Positions 50,393 through 60,076 are shown, counted from the stretch's first letter. The stretch: 64,000 nt of DNA from JBKBMT01 sp046295655 (GCA_046295655.1 JBKBMT010000003.1:1-64000), one strand, 5' to 3'. The notes: a model not told the origin generated them from the sequence alone. Translations and numbers: made by a program.

Positions 50393-51838
50393 ATGACAGT
50401 GAAACGTTTCGCGGCCGGGTGCCTTGCCGCCTCGGTCGCTCTTGCCCCCGTCACGGCAGCCGCGGGCGACGGTCTTGCCGGCGGCATCATCGGCGGCATC
50501 ATCGGCGGCATTATCGTCAACGAGGCCAACAAGCAGCGGCGCACCACCGTCCGGCAGGCTCAGCCCCGCGCAACCGTTTCCTCGTCCCAGCGCGAGGCCA
50601 ACCGCGAAGTGCAGGTGGCGCTGAACCATTTCGGCTATCCGGTCGGCACGCCCGACGGCGCCATCGGGCCGCGTTCGCGCTCGGCGATCTCGCAGTTCCA
50701 GGCGACGCTCGGCTATCCGCCCACCGGCCAGCTGAGCGATTTCGAGCGGACGATCCTTGTCTCCGCATATCATCGGGCCATTGCCGGAGGTCCGGCGTCG
50801 ATGCAGATCGCCGCCAACCATCCGCAGGGCATGCGCGGCATCCTGTTCGCCCAGCGCGACGAGATGATGGGCATCGTGCCGCATGGTCAGGGGATGATGG
50901 CGGCCGCGCCGGCCCAGCCGGCCCCGCTGGTGGTCGAGGTGCCGCAACCGGCCGTACCGACACCCGCGACCGAGGCGCCGCCCGGCCCGGCGCTGCCGTC
51001 GTTCCTGGGAACGGGCGCGGTGATGGCCTCGCTCGCCTCCCACTGCAACCGGGTCAGCCTTCTGACGAACACCAACGGCGGCTTCGTCACTGCGGCAACC
51101 ATGACCGACCCGACCTTCGCGCTGTCGGAGCAGTTCTGCCTTGCGCGCACCTATGCCATGGCGCAGGGCGAGGAGCTGATGGCCAAGGTCGCGGGCTTCA
51201 CCCCGCAGCAGATCGCCCAGCAGTGCGAAGGGCTCGCGCCGGTGCTGAAGGACAATGTCTCGGCCCTGTCGGTGCAGGACCGCGATGCGGTCCTTCAGGG
51301 GGTCTCGGGCTTCGTGCTTGGGTCGGGCATGGCGCCGGCCCAGCTCTCGGGCACGGCGCGCATCTGCCTCGGGGTCGGCTATACCACCGACAACATGGAT
51401 GTGGCCATCGGCTCGGCGCTGATCCTGACGGTTCTGGGCGAGCGTGGCTATGCCGAGCTTCTGGGTCATCATCTGGTGCAGGGATTCGGCACCTCGACGC
51501 GGCCCGATCTGGCGCTCTCCTGGTTCGAGATGAGCCTCGAGGCCACACCGGGCGGCACCATGGTCTTTGCCCCCGGCATGCCCGATCGCGCCGACCTCAT
51601 CCGGCGCGCGGCCTTCATCGTCGGCGGCAAGCCGGAGCGGGCCGAGATCCAGGCACCGGTGCCGGCAGGGTTGCCCTCGTTCCAGGTGCCCGCAGCGCCT
51701 GCCGCCCCGGCCCAGCAGGCCGAGGTGGCTCCGGCCCCGGTCCAGACCCAGACGGCCGCAACGGAAGGCGAGTATCGGGCCGGCGTCGATGCGCTGCCGC
51801 TGGCTGCCCGACTGCCCTTCCTGATCTTCCGCAACTGA
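50393..51838 (+). CDS. Exported peptidoglycan-binding-domain protein
   Basis: 481 residues with a signal peptide (about 1-24) and a glycine-zipper-like stretch (GIIGGIIGGIIV). A PG_binding_1 domain follows at about 65-120 (VQVALNHFGYPVGTPDGAIGPRSRSAISQFQ). The remainder has no domain I recognise, with Pro/Ala-rich linkers near 170-200 and near the C-terminus. It is probably a periplasmic cell-wall-associated protein. GGTGGAGA precedes the ATG at 50393. Confidence 0.82.
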   Translation: MTVKRFAAGCLAASVALAPVTAAAGDGLAGGIIGGIIGGIIVNEANKQRRTTVRQAQPRATVSSSQREANREVQVALNHFGYPVGTPDGAIGPRSRSAISQFQATLGYPPTGQLSDFERTILVSAYHRAIAGGPASMQIAANHPQGMRGILFAQRDEMMGIVPHGQGMMAAAPAQPAPLVVEVPQPAVPTPATEAPPGPALPSFLGTGAVMASLASHCNRVSLLTNTNGGFVTAATMTDPTFALSEQFCLARTYAMAQGEELMAKVAGFTPQQIAQQCEGLAPVLKDNVSALSVQDRDAVLQGVSGFVLGSGMAPAQLSGTARICLGVGYTTDNMDVAIGSALILTVLGERGYAELLGHHLVQGFGTSTRPDLALSWFEMSLEATPGGTMVFAPGMPDRADLIRRAAFIVGGKPERAEIQAPVPAGLPSFQVPAAPAAPAQQAEVAPAPVQTQTAATEGEYRAGVDALPLAARLPFLIFRN

Positions 51839-51847
51839 GCGGACGGA

Positions 51848-51876
51848 CGACCCGCCCCGTCCTCGCGGGCGGGTCG
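51848..51876 (+). terminator. Hairpin after peptidoglycan-binding gene
   Basis: CGACCCGCC (51848-51856) pairs with GGCGGGTCG (51868-51876), loop 11 nt, 9 bp after the stop codon. No T-run follows, so it is a weak terminator candidate. Confidence 0.5.
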
Positions 51877-51959
51877 CCACCAGCGTCTCCGACGCAGAAT
51901 CCCCCTTTCCTTCATCCGCACCCTTCGCTAAACACCGCGTCACCCGAGCCTCGGACTGT

Positions 51960-52046
51960 GCGGTCGTGGCGGAATTGGTAGACGCGCAGCGTTGAGGTCG
52001 CTGTGGGGTAACTCCCGTGGAAGTTCGAGTCTTCTCGACCGCACCA
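51960..52046 (+). tRNA. tRNA-Leu(GAG)
   Basis: 87-nt class II tRNA: acceptor GCGGTCG pairs with CGACCGC, anticodon arm CAGCG-TTGAGGT-CGCTG (anticodon GAG, reads CTC), a long variable arm (GGGGTAACTCCC region) and T-arm with GTTCGAGTC. The discriminator is A and CCA is encoded at 52044-52046. Confidence 0.97.
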
Positions 52047-52129
52047 GAGGTTCCGGCTCGGGTGGTCCGGTTCAGGTTGCCGCATCCCGGACCGGCGGCT
52101 AGGGTCCGCCCAGAAACCGGGGCTGCCGC

Positions 52130-53824
52130 ATGGATTCATACCTGCTGAACGCGTTCTACGAGATTGCCCTTCTGGTGCTGCTTGCGGCGGCCGTGGGCTT
52201 CGTCGGCCTGCTGATGCGCCAGCCGCTGGTGGTGGCCTTCATCGCCGTCGGCGTGCTGGCCGGACCGGGCGCGCTGGGAATTGTCAGTTCCACCGAATTC
52301 ATCGGGACGCTCAGCCAGATCTCGATCTCGGTCCTGCTGTTCCTCGTCGGGCTCAAGCTCGACGTCGGCCTCGTTCGCAGCCTCGGGAAGGTCGCGGTCG
52401 CCACCGGCCTCGGGCAGGTCGGGTTCACGGCGGCCTTCGGGTTCCTGATCTGTCTGGCGCTTGGCCTCGACTGGGTCACCGCGCTCTACGTCGCCGTGGC
52501 GCTGACCTTCTCGTCCACGATCATCATCGTCAAGCTCCTGTCGGACAAGCAGGAGATTGCGGCACTGCACGGCAAGATCGCGCTCGGTTTCCTGATCGTG
52601 CAGGACATCTTCGTGGTGCTGGCCATGGTTGCCCTGTCGGCGATCGGGGTGGGTGCCGCGGGCGGGGGCGGACAGGCGGCGGACCTCGCGCGGCTGGTGG
52701 TGGGTGGCGCGCTGATGCTGGCCTTCGCGGCCGCCTTCATTCGCTGGGCCGCCGACCCGTTGCTGCGCCAGATCGCGCGGTCGCCCGAGTTGCTGGTGAT
52801 CTTCGCCGTGGGTTGGGCGGCGGGGCTGGCGGCGGCGGGGGATGCGGTGGGCTTCGGCAAGGAACTCGGCGGCCTGCTGGCCGGCGTCTCGCTGGCCTCG
52901 ACCCAGTACCGCGAGGCGATCGGCTCGCGCCTCGCGTCCCTGCGCGACTTCCTGCTGCTGTTCTTCTTCATCAATCTCGGCGCAACGCTCGATCTTTCGA
53001 CGCTCGGCGCCCAGATATTCCCTGCGGTGGTGTTGTCGCTGTTCGTGCTGATCGGCAACCCGCTGATCGTCCTCGCCATCATGGGATACATGGGCTACCG
53101 CAAGCGCACCGGGTTCCTTGCCGGACTGACGGTGGCGCAGATCTCGGAATTCAGCCTGATCTTCATGGCCATGGGCATCGCCCTGGGCCATGTGGGCGAG
53201 GCTGCCATGGGTCTTGTCACGCTCGTCGGTCTCGTCACCATCGCGCTGTCGGTCTACATGATCACCTGGTCGCACAAGCTTTACGACCTGTGCGAGCCGT
53301 TCCTCGGCCTGTTCGAGCGGCGCAATCCATTCCGCGAGACTGCCGCCGACGACCCGGGCGCCGACCAGCCGACGCATGATGTCCTGATCTTCGGTCTCGG
53401 CCGATACGGCTGCCGGATCGGGCGCGAGTTGCACGAGCGGGGCCTGTCGGTGCTCGGGGTGGACTTCGACCCCGAGGCTCTGACGAACTGGCGCCGCATG
53501 GGACTGGAGGCACGGTTCGGCGATGCGACCGACCCGGAATTCATCGCGCATCTCCCTCTCTCCGGCGTGCGTGCCGTGGTCTCGGCCGTTCCCCGCGGGC
53601 GCGGGCCGCTGACCGAGGCAGATCCGCAGATCGCTCTCATGGACGGATTGCGCGCGGCGGGGTTCGGCGGAAAGGTGGTGCTGAGCGTGAACGATGCCGC
53701 CGACGGCGACGCCTTGCGCCAGCGCGGCGCGGACCTGATCCTGACCCCTTTCGACGATGCCGCTTCCTATGCTGCCGAACTGCTGGCCGGTCAGGTCGGC
53801 AACGGGGCGTCGGCCTTGAGCTGA
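52130..53824 (+). CDS. Monovalent cation:proton antiporter-2 family protein (Kef/YbaL-like) with TrkA-N domain
   Basis: 564 residues. The first 390 hold about 12 membrane helices of the CPA2 exchanger fold (LLFLVGLKLDVGLVRSLGK, ALTFSSTIIIVKLLSDK, GFLIVQDIFVVLAM). The C-terminal region (about 412-540) is a TrkA-N Rossmann domain with nucleotide motif IFGLGRYGCRIG. It probably exports K+ in exchange for H+. There is no separate ancillary flavoprotein (KefF/KefG) beside it. The last 34 bases overlap the convergent Lrp gene. Confidence 0.93.
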   Translation: MDSYLLNAFYEIALLVLLAAAVGFVGLLMRQPLVVAFIAVGVLAGPGALGIVSSTEFIGTLSQISISVLLFLVGLKLDVGLVRSLGKVAVATGLGQVGFTAAFGFLICLALGLDWVTALYVAVALTFSSTIIIVKLLSDKQEIAALHGKIALGFLIVQDIFVVLAMVALSAIGVGAAGGGGQAADLARLVVGGALMLAFAAAFIRWAADPLLRQIARSPELLVIFAVGWAAGLAAAGDAVGFGKELGGLLAGVSLASTQYREAIGSRLASLRDFLLLFFFINLGATLDLSTLGAQIFPAVVLSLFVLIGNPLIVLAIMGYMGYRKRTGFLAGLTVAQISEFSLIFMAMGIALGHVGEAAMGLVTLVGLVTIALSVYMITWSHKLYDLCEPFLGLFERRNPFRETAADDPGADQPTHDVLIFGLGRYGCRIGRELHERGLSVLGVDFDPEALTNWRRMGLEARFGDATDPEFIAHLPLSGVRAVVSAVPRGRGPLTEADPQIALMDGLRAAGFGGKVVLSVNDAADGDALRQRGADLILTPFDDAASYAAELLAGQVGNGASALS

Positions 53825-54267
53825 GCCATCACGATCTGGCTCTGCACCCGCGCCACCGACGGATGCGGCAGCAGCACCTCGTGGATCAGGCGGTTCAGCC
53901 CGCCCAGATCGCGGCACCAGACCCGCAGCAGGTAATCGGCCTCGCCGGTCAGCGTCCAGGCGCTGATGATCTCCGGCCGGGTGGACACGAGCGAGGCGAA
54001 GGCGCGCGCCGCCTCCGGGGCGTGGCTGGCCATCTGCACCTGAACGAAGGCCTGCACTGCAAGGCCCAGCCGCGCCGGATCGACCCGGGCGGCGTAACCG
54101 ATGATGTAGCCGGCAGCCTCGAGCCGCTGCCGCCGCCGCCCCGCCTGGCTGGCCGAAAGACCGAGCCTGTCACCAAGCGCGTCGGTGGTCAGGTTCGCGT
54201 CGCGCTGCAGCTCGGCCAGAAGTCGCGAATCGGTGGCGTCCAGTGTGGGCGAGACTTCTGCGCTCAT
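53791..54267 (-). CDS. Lrp/AsnC family transcriptional regulator
   Basis: 158 residues. The N-terminal helix-turn-helix (about 8-55) reads LDATDSRLLAELQRDANLTTDALGDRLGLSASQ; the C-terminal RAM domain includes IISAWTLTGEADYLLRVWCRD. It is divergent from hpd with 116 bp between starts, so it most likely senses an aromatic amino acid or its degradation product and controls hpd. The ATG at 54267 is chosen because it gives the normal family length; a longer frame starts inside the shared promoter region. Confidence 0.92.
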   Translation of the reverse strand: MSAEVSPTLDATDSRLLAELQRDANLTTDALGDRLGLSASQAGRRRQRLEAAGYIIGYAARVDPARLGLAVQAFVQVQMASHAPEAARAFASLVSTRPEIISAWTLTGEADYLLRVWCRDLGGLNRLIHEVLLPHPSVARVQSQIVMAQLKADAPLPT

Positions 54268-54383
54268 GGCCGGTTTCCTGCGGATTCTCCGCATGCTTTT
54301 AGCGGATTTTCTCGAAGAACGCGCGCATTTCCCGCGCCAAGTGCGGCACAAAACATGCATTCCGCGCACAGGAGAACATCATC

Positions 54384-55481
54384 ATGGGTCCGTTCCCGCA
54401 CGCAGCGCCCCGCGCCGCGATCACCAAGGACAATCCGGCCGGCACCGACGGCTTCGAATTCGTCGAGTTCGCGCATCCCGAACCCGAGAAGCTGCGCGAT
54501 CTGTTCCGCATGATGGGCTACACGATGACGGCCCGGCACCGGACGAAGGCGATCGAGCTGTGGCAGCAGGGTGACATCACCTATGTCCTGAACGACGAGC
54601 CGGGCAGCCACGCCCGCCGGTTCGTCGAGGAACACGGGCCCTGCGCCCCCTCGATGTGCTGGCGCGTGGTCAATGCGCAGCACGCCTTCGATCATGCCGT
54701 GGCGAAGGGGGCGACGCCCTATACCGCCGACGACCGCGCGCTGGACCTGCCGGCCATCGTGGGGATCGGCGGCAGCCTGATCTACTTCACCGACAGCTAC
54801 GGCGTGGCGAACCCCTATGATGCCGAATTCGACTGGGTGGCGCCCGCCAAGCCCGCGGGTGTGGGCTTCTACTATCTCGACCACCTGACCCACAACGTCC
54901 ACAAGGGCAACATGGACGTCTGGTTCCGGTTCTACGGCAACATCTTCAACTTCCGCGAGATCCGGTTCTTCGACATCGAGGGCAAGTTCACCGGCCTCTT
55001 CAGCCGGGCGCTGACATCGCCCTGCGGCCGTATCCGCATCCCGATCAACGAGGATCGCGGCGAGACCGGTCAGATCGTCGAATACCTCAAGCGCTACAAG
55101 GGCGAGGGGATCCAGCACATCGCTGTCGGCACCGAGAACATCTACGACAGTGTCGATGCGATCGCCGAACGCGGTCTGCGTTTCATGCCGAAGCCCCCGA
55201 TGACCTACTACGAGCAGAGCCACGACCGCGTGCAGGGACACGAGGAGCCGATCGACAGGATGGCGAAGCACGGCATCCTGATCGACGGCGAGGGCGTGGT
55301 GGACGGCGGCGAGACGAAGATCCTGTTGCAGATCTTTTCCAAGACCGTGATCGGCCCGATCTTCTTCGAGTTCATCCAGCGCAAGGGCGACGACGGGTTC
55401 GGCGAGGGCAACTTCAAGGCCCTTTTCGAGTCGATCGAAGCCGACCAGATCGCGAGGGGCGTGCTGGAACCGACGAAATAA
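54384..55481 (+). CDS. hpd: 4-hydroxyphenylpyruvate dioxygenase
   Basis: 365 residues. The three iron ligands of the family are present: His167 (DHLTHNV), His245 (GIQHIAVGT) and Glu329 (FFEFIQRKG). It converts 4-hydroxyphenylpyruvate to homogentisate in tyrosine degradation. ATG at 54384 has an AGGAGA site 11 nt before it. It is followed by a strong terminator at 55517-55541; no hmgA or fahA gene is adjacent downstream on the same strand. Confidence 0.96.
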   Translation: MGPFPHAAPRAAITKDNPAGTDGFEFVEFAHPEPEKLRDLFRMMGYTMTARHRTKAIELWQQGDITYVLNDEPGSHARRFVEEHGPCAPSMCWRVVNAQHAFDHAVAKGATPYTADDRALDLPAIVGIGGSLIYFTDSYGVANPYDAEFDWVAPAKPAGVGFYYLDHLTHNVHKGNMDVWFRFYGNIFNFREIRFFDIEGKFTGLFSRALTSPCGRIRIPINEDRGETGQIVEYLKRYKGEGIQHIAVGTENIYDSVDAIAERGLRFMPKPPMTYYEQSHDRVQGHEEPIDRMAKHGILIDGEGVVDGGETKILLQIFSKTVIGPIFFEFIQRKGDDGFGEGNFKALFESIEADQIARGVLEPTK

Positions 55482-55516
55482 CCGAGGGGGCGAAAGTCCA
55501 CCGAGGGGGGAGGGGG

Positions 55517-55544
55517 CGGGCGGTGCCAGTGGCGCCGCCCGTTT
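55517..55544. terminator. Bidirectional terminator between hpd and the 1219-residue membrane protein gene
   Basis: CGGGCGG-T-GCC pairs with GGC-G-CCGCCCG around loop AGT (55517-55541), then TTT. It lies between the convergent ends of hpd (55481) and the minus-strand gene (55549), so it can serve both. Confidence 0.75.
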
Positions 55545-55548
55545 CCGT

Positions 55549-58500
55549 TCAGCCGCGGGGCAGCGCGAGGGTCTCGACCCGGCCACCCTTCTGAAGCTGC
55601 AGTTCGCTCTGCCCGATGGCGATGACCTGTCCGCCGTCCAGCCGGTCGCCGACGCGCACCTGAACGAACCGCCCGTTGGGCTGGCGGACCAGGGCGTGGC
55701 GGTTGTTCGCGGTGCCGTAGACCCCGATCAGGTTCAGCCGGTTCAGGCTGATCGCGCGGGTCACGGTCGCCTGCCGCGCGACCGAGGCGCGGGTCGGGAT
55801 GTTCGGCACCGCCGACGGGCTGATGTCGGGCTCGTCGTCCTCGATCACCATGTCGCGGCCGCTGTTGCGCAGACCGCCACTGCCCGAACTCGACGGCTGC
55901 CTCGGGGCCGCGGCGGCGACGGCGGCGGGCGTCGGCGCCTGTGCCTGTGCCGGTGCGGTCTCCGGTTGAGGTTGGGCGCGGATCGCCGCGGCGACGGCTG
56001 CCTCTACCGTGCGGGTGAAGTTCGCCGGCCGCTCCGCCGGGCGGCGCGATATGGCGACGGCCGTTGCGTTGGCGCGGGCGGCTTCCTCGGCGGCCCGGGC
56101 GGCGGCGGCCGCCGCTTCGGCCTGGGCGCGCGCCTCGGCCTCTGCCAGGGCAACGATCGAGGCCGGGCGGGCGCGGGGGATGGGGCTTTGCGACCTGTCG
56201 CCCGGCTGGGCACCGACGTCCGGGGCAGGAATTGGCGCGATGACCGGCGCGGCGGCGGCGGGCGGCCCTTCGGTCGCAGGCGCCGGTGCGGGCGCCGCGG
56301 CCGGCTGGGTCGGTTCCGGTTCGGTCGGCGTTCGCGTCGCGGCGGGCAAGCCGGCGCGCGGTTCCGGGCGGGCCTGCGGCCGGAAGCCGGCCAAGGCAGG
56401 GATCGCCTCGAAGGTTTCGGCCGGTTCGGGTGCGACCGGGCCGGCGCCCAGAAGGCTGGGCGACCCGGCAGCCGGGGCGGCCGGTTCGGGCTGCGCAGGT
56501 TCCGGTTCGGAGGCTGCCGCGGCGACTTCCGGCGCGGGCGCATCGCCGGATGCCGGCGTGTCCTGCCCCGATGCGGCGATCGTCGCAGCGTCGTCGGCCA
56601 GACGATCCTCGGCGGCCTCTGCCGCGGGGCCGGCCTCCGGCTCGGCATCGCCGGGGCGCGGAGGTGGCAGCCGCGACGGCCTCCCCGCGACAAGCATCAC
56701 GCCGTCGGGGGTGACAATGCCCTCCGGCGTGGCAAGGATGGTGCCATCGGGGGCGAAACGATAGACCGCTCCGAACGGCGGCGCACTGGCCTGCACCTGG
56801 GGCAGCCCGTCGCCTCCGGCTTCCGGCAGCGATGCGAGGCGCGCAACGGGCGCAGGCGAAAGCGCCGGGTCCGGCAGGGCAAGGAAGATCTCGTCTACGG
56901 GTTCGCCAGGGCTTGCCGCGCCGGCAGCCCGCGTCGGCGTGTCGGCATCGCTGATCGCGGATGGCTGCGGCGCCTCCGGCACGGCCGGTTCTTCTTGGGC
57001 TGCTTCTGCTACCCTCTCAGCCTCGCCCGGTGCCGCCTCGGGTTCGCCGGTCGCTTCCGTCACGGATGGTGCGGCGTCGGGTTCCGCGCGGGGTTCCGTC
57101 GTCAGGGTCGTCGCCGCCGCCTCGGCCTGAGCCGTCTCCGATGCCGGATCCGCCGCGACGGCCTCGGTCTCGGCTGGCGCAGGTGCGTCCGCGGCTTCCG
57201 CAGTCTCCAGCCCGGCATCGGCTTCCGCTTCGGCCAGGGCTTCGGCCACGGCGCGGTCGATGTCGGCCACGTCGGGTGTCACCGCTTCCGGTTCGGCGGC
57301 CAGTGCGTCCTCCGCTGCCGGCGGCTCGGCCTGGGCCGTCGTGGTGTCCTCGAGGGCTGCCTCCGATTCAGTGTCCGAAGCGGTCCGGGGCAGCGGCTCC
57401 GGCGCGCGAACGGTGTCGACACCGCCCAGCCGCGTCGTCTCGGACTCACCAGGGGCAGCATCATCGCTGCGCTGCGGGGTGCCATCGAGAAACAGGGCAG
57501 CCCAAAGCCCGACCAGCAGCAGAAGCAGCAGCAAGGCGCCCGTCAGCGCCAACCCGAGAAAGCGCGGCTTGCCTCCGACGGCGGGTCGAGATCCGAAGCG
57601 GGCCAGGGCCTCTTCGGGCGGCTTCTGCGTCTGGGGCAGCGGTTGCGGTTGCGGGGCGGCCGCCTTCTGCCCCTGGGCCGGTCTTGCCGGACCGCCCGAG
57701 CGCCCCTGCGTTCGAGCCGGCGGCGCGGTGGCGGTCTTGCGCGGTCTCTCCCGCTCGGCGAAGGACTGCAAGGCCTTCGCGACCGAAGGAGGCACGCTCT
57801 GCCGGTCCCGCAGGTCGTTGCGCCGCGGGGCCGTGACGGTTTCGCTCTGGGCCGGCGCGGCGGGAGCCGGCGGCTGGACTGCGGGGGCAGCCGGTGCTTC
57901 GGCCGCCAGGGTGGCCGCAAGCCGCGCCGGGTCGGGCGGTGTCGCGGCTGGGGTGGGCCTCGGCGCACCGGATCCGGCTGCGCCGGCCAGCACGGGCTCC
58001 GGCTGCGGTGCGGTCTGCGGTTGCGGTGCGGTCTGCGGCGCCGGTGCCGGCCTTTCCGGCGCGCTGGTGTTCTGGCCGGCGGACGATACGGCCGGAGCGC
58101 CCGTTCGTTTGTCCGCCGCCGATGCCGGGACCGGCCGATCCGTGGCGTCGGGACTCGCCGACTCCCTGTGCGCAGGGGCCGGAGCGGCATCAGCCGGCCC
58201 GGATGTCGGCGGCGGGGATGGTGCCGGACGGTCGGCTGCACTTTTGGCGGTGGGCGCACCCTGCGGTTCGGGCTGCGCGACCCTTTCCGCCATTGTCTGC
58301 CCCTGCGACGTTCCGGCCTCACCCCCCTTGCGGCCGGGAGGACGTGGCGGCTTCGGCGCTGGCGCGGGCGGCGGTGCCGGCCTCGGCGCGGCCTCGGAGC
58401 CGGCGTGCGGCACAGCGGACGGCCTGGCCGGCGCGGGCGGGGGCGGTGCCGGAGTGGCGACTGCGGGCGCTGGCGCCGGCTTCGGCTCCGCAGGGGCCGC

Positions 58501-59208
58501 AGATTTGGGTGCCGGGGCGTCGGATGTCGAGGCCGCCTGCCCGGGCGGCGCCGCCGGCTTGTCCGCCTGCCGGTTTGCGCCTGCGTCTGCCTCCGCAGCA
58601 CCATCAACGGCAGGGGGTGCAGCGTCTGTCGGTCGGCCCTGCGACTGCGAGGCAACCGTTGCACGCGGCACGATGCGGATGGGCTCCTGGTCGCGCTGGA
58701 ACCGTTCCGCATCTGCGGCTCCGCCCGACGCCGCCACGCCATGCCCGAACCAGGGTTCGCCGCCGAAGCGGCCCGGTTCCGGCATCGCGACGAAACCGAC
58801 GGGGTTGAACCGGTGCTCCTTCGCGAAGGCTTCGGCCTCGGCGAGTGTCTCGCGCGCGACAACGGCCACCTGCACGGTATCGCCGGTGCCGGACCAGTCG
58901 AACACCAGATCGTCCACGTCGTAGGGCGTGCGCCCTTCGAGCGCGGCGGCAATCTGACGCCGCCGGTCGCCGGGGCCGGGGCCGGGCGCCTCGATCGCCG
59001 TGTAGAGGATCTCGCTGTTCGGGATGACCACCTTGGTGGCAAAACCCTGCGGTTCCAGCCCGGCCGCATTGCGCCGCAGATACGAGACCGCACCGGCAAG
59101 ATCGGGCTCGTCGGTCGCCACTGCGCCCAGTTCGATCCAGCCCTGCGCCGTCCGGTGCAGCAGGGCGATCCGGTCATGCGCCAGTGTCAGGGCAAAATTC
59201 GGTTTCAT
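55549..59208 (-). CDS. Large membrane protein: GspL/PilM-like N-domain, Pro/Ala-rich linkers, PilP/GspC-like C-domain
   Basis: 1219 residues. Residues 1-165 look like the cytoplasmic domain of GspL/PilM (IAAALEGRTPYDVDDLVFDW, VQVAVVARETLAEAEAFA). Residues about 165-545 are low-complexity Pro/Ala/Gln. One membrane helix lies at about 548-574 (LGLALTGALLLLLLLVGLWA). Residues 575-1135 are an acidic Ala/Glu/Pro linker. The end (about 1140-1219) resembles PilP/GspC homology regions (LNRLNLIGVYGTANNRHALV, RFVQVRVGDRLDGGQVIAIG). The gene may bridge cytoplasm and periplasm. No pil or gsp genes are adjacent. The function is unknown; the domain calls rest on visual similarity. Confidence 0.75.
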   Translation of the reverse strand: MKPNFALTLAHDRIALLHRTAQGWIELGAVATDEPDLAGAVSYLRRNAAGLEPQGFATKVVIPNSEILYTAIEAPGPGPGDRRRQIAAALEGRTPYDVDDLVFDWSGTGDTVQVAVVARETLAEAEAFAKEHRFNPVGFVAMPEPGRFGGEPWFGHGVAASGGAADAERFQRDQEPIRIVPRATVASQSQGRPTDAAPPAVDGAAEADAGANRQADKPAAPPGQAASTSDAPAPKSAAPAEPKPAPAPAVATPAPPPPAPARPSAVPHAGSEAAPRPAPPPAPAPKPPRPPGRKGGEAGTSQGQTMAERVAQPEPQGAPTAKSAADRPAPSPPPTSGPADAAPAPAHRESASPDATDRPVPASAADKRTGAPAVSSAGQNTSAPERPAPAPQTAPQPQTAPQPEPVLAGAAGSGAPRPTPAATPPDPARLAATLAAEAPAAPAVQPPAPAAPAQSETVTAPRRNDLRDRQSVPPSVAKALQSFAERERPRKTATAPPARTQGRSGGPARPAQGQKAAAPQPQPLPQTQKPPEEALARFGSRPAVGGKPRFLGLALTGALLLLLLLVGLWAALFLDGTPQRSDDAAPGESETTRLGGVDTVRAPEPLPRTASDTESEAALEDTTTAQAEPPAAEDALAAEPEAVTPDVADIDRAVAEALAEAEADAGLETAEAADAPAPAETEAVAADPASETAQAEAAATTLTTEPRAEPDAAPSVTEATGEPEAAPGEAERVAEAAQEEPAVPEAPQPSAISDADTPTRAAGAASPGEPVDEIFLALPDPALSPAPVARLASLPEAGGDGLPQVQASAPPFGAVYRFAPDGTILATPEGIVTPDGVMLVAGRPSRLPPPRPGDAEPEAGPAAEAAEDRLADDAATIAASGQDTPASGDAPAPEVAAAASEPEPAQPEPAAPAAGSPSLLGAGPVAPEPAETFEAIPALAGFRPQARPEPRAGLPAATRTPTEPEPTQPAAAPAPAPATEGPPAAAAPVIAPIPAPDVGAQPGDRSQSPIPRARPASIVALAEAEARAQAEAAAAAARAAEEAARANATAVAISRRPAERPANFTRTVEAAVAAAIRAQPQPETAPAQAQAPTPAAVAAAAPRQPSSSGSGGLRNSGRDMVIEDDEPDISPSAVPNIPTRASVARQATVTRAISLNRLNLIGVYGTANNRHALVRQPNGRFVQVRVGDRLDGGQVIAIGQSELQLQKGGRVETLALPRG

Positions 59209-59368
59209 GTCGCGGGTCTAGCACATGATGAAGCCGGGGAGGGAGTCCGTGGCGGCGATGGGCTGTCACTACAGCAGGAAATTGCCGAATGAAAGGAAAA
59301 GACGGTCACGGCTTCTTGCGGAACGAAGGCATCGATCCGATCTTGCGCCGGAACCTTGGAGACGGACC

Positions 59369-60076
59369 ATGAACCGGATGTCGCGCTTCTTTCAGACCGT
59401 CGTGCTTGTCGTGGCGGTCGCCCTCGCACCGCTGACGGCCATGGCCGAGCCGATGCGGCTGTCGCTGGTCGGAGAGGGGCAGGTGGAGACGCGGCCCGAC
59501 ATGGCCAGCATCTCGATCGGTGTCGTGACCGAGGCGCGCACCGCTCAGGAGGCCTTGCGCGAGAACTCGGCCCGCGTCGCCGCAGTGCTGGATCGGCTCC
59601 GGGGTGCCGGGATCGAGGACCGCGACCTGCAGACCAGCGGCCTCGGCCTCGGGCCGCGGATGGAATACGCGCCGCAGCGCCAACCCCGGGTGGCGGGCTA
59701 TCAGGCCACGAATACGGTGACGGTCCGGGTTCGCGACCTTGCCATTCTTGGCGGAGTGCTCGACGCCGCGGTGGCGGACGGTGCCAACCAGTTGCAGGGC
59801 CTGTCGTTCGGCCTGTCCGACAGTCAGCCGGTGATGGACGAGGCCCGGCGTCGCGCCGTCGCCGATGCGCGTCGCAAGGCCGGGGTGATCGCCGAGGCTG
59901 CCGGCGTGAAGCTGGGGGCGATCCGCGAGATCAGCGAATCCGGCGGCTGGCACGCTCCCCAGCCGAGGATGCGCGGCATGGCCATGGAGGCCGCTTCGGA
60001 TTCGGTTCCGGTCGCCGAGGGCGAGGTCAGCTATTCGGTCTCGGTCTCGATCGTGTGGGATCTGCTGCCGGATTGA
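59369..60076 (+). CDS. SIMPL domain (DUF541) periplasmic protein
   Basis: 235 residues with a signal peptide (about 1-26, ending TAMA). The SIMPL pattern follows: LSLVGEGQVETRPDMASISIGV, LQTSGLGLGPRME, GYQATNTVTVRVRDL and ARRRAVADARRKAGVIAEAAGV. Homologues are outer-membrane or periplasmic proteins linked to oxidative stress or immune signalling, but the biochemical role is unknown. The ATG at 59369 gives a normal signal peptide and a GGAGAC site upstream. Confidence 0.9.
   Translation: MNRMSRFFQTVVLVVAVALAPLTAMAEPMRLSLVGEGQVETRPDMASISIGVVTEARTAQEALRENSARVAAVLDRLRGAGIEDRDLQTSGLGLGPRMEYAPQRQPRVAGYQATNTVTVRVRDLAILGGVLDAAVADGANQLQGLSFGLSDSQPVMDEARRRAVADARRKAGVIAEAAGVKLGAIREISESGGWHAPQPRMRGMAMEAASDSVPVAEGEVSYSVSVSIVWDLLPD

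Noticed and set aside
56000..58700. Repeat array or CRISPR-like periodicity
   Set aside because: The repetition comes from codons for Pro, Ala and Glu in a disordered linker; there are no regular spacers or palindromic repeats.
55696..59292. Open frame of about 1200 codons on the plus strand opposite the large membrane protein gene
   Set aside because: Its product is almost pure Arg/Gly/Cys low complexity and mirrors the Pro/Ala/Glu-rich gene on the other strand; no domain and no ribosome-binding site.
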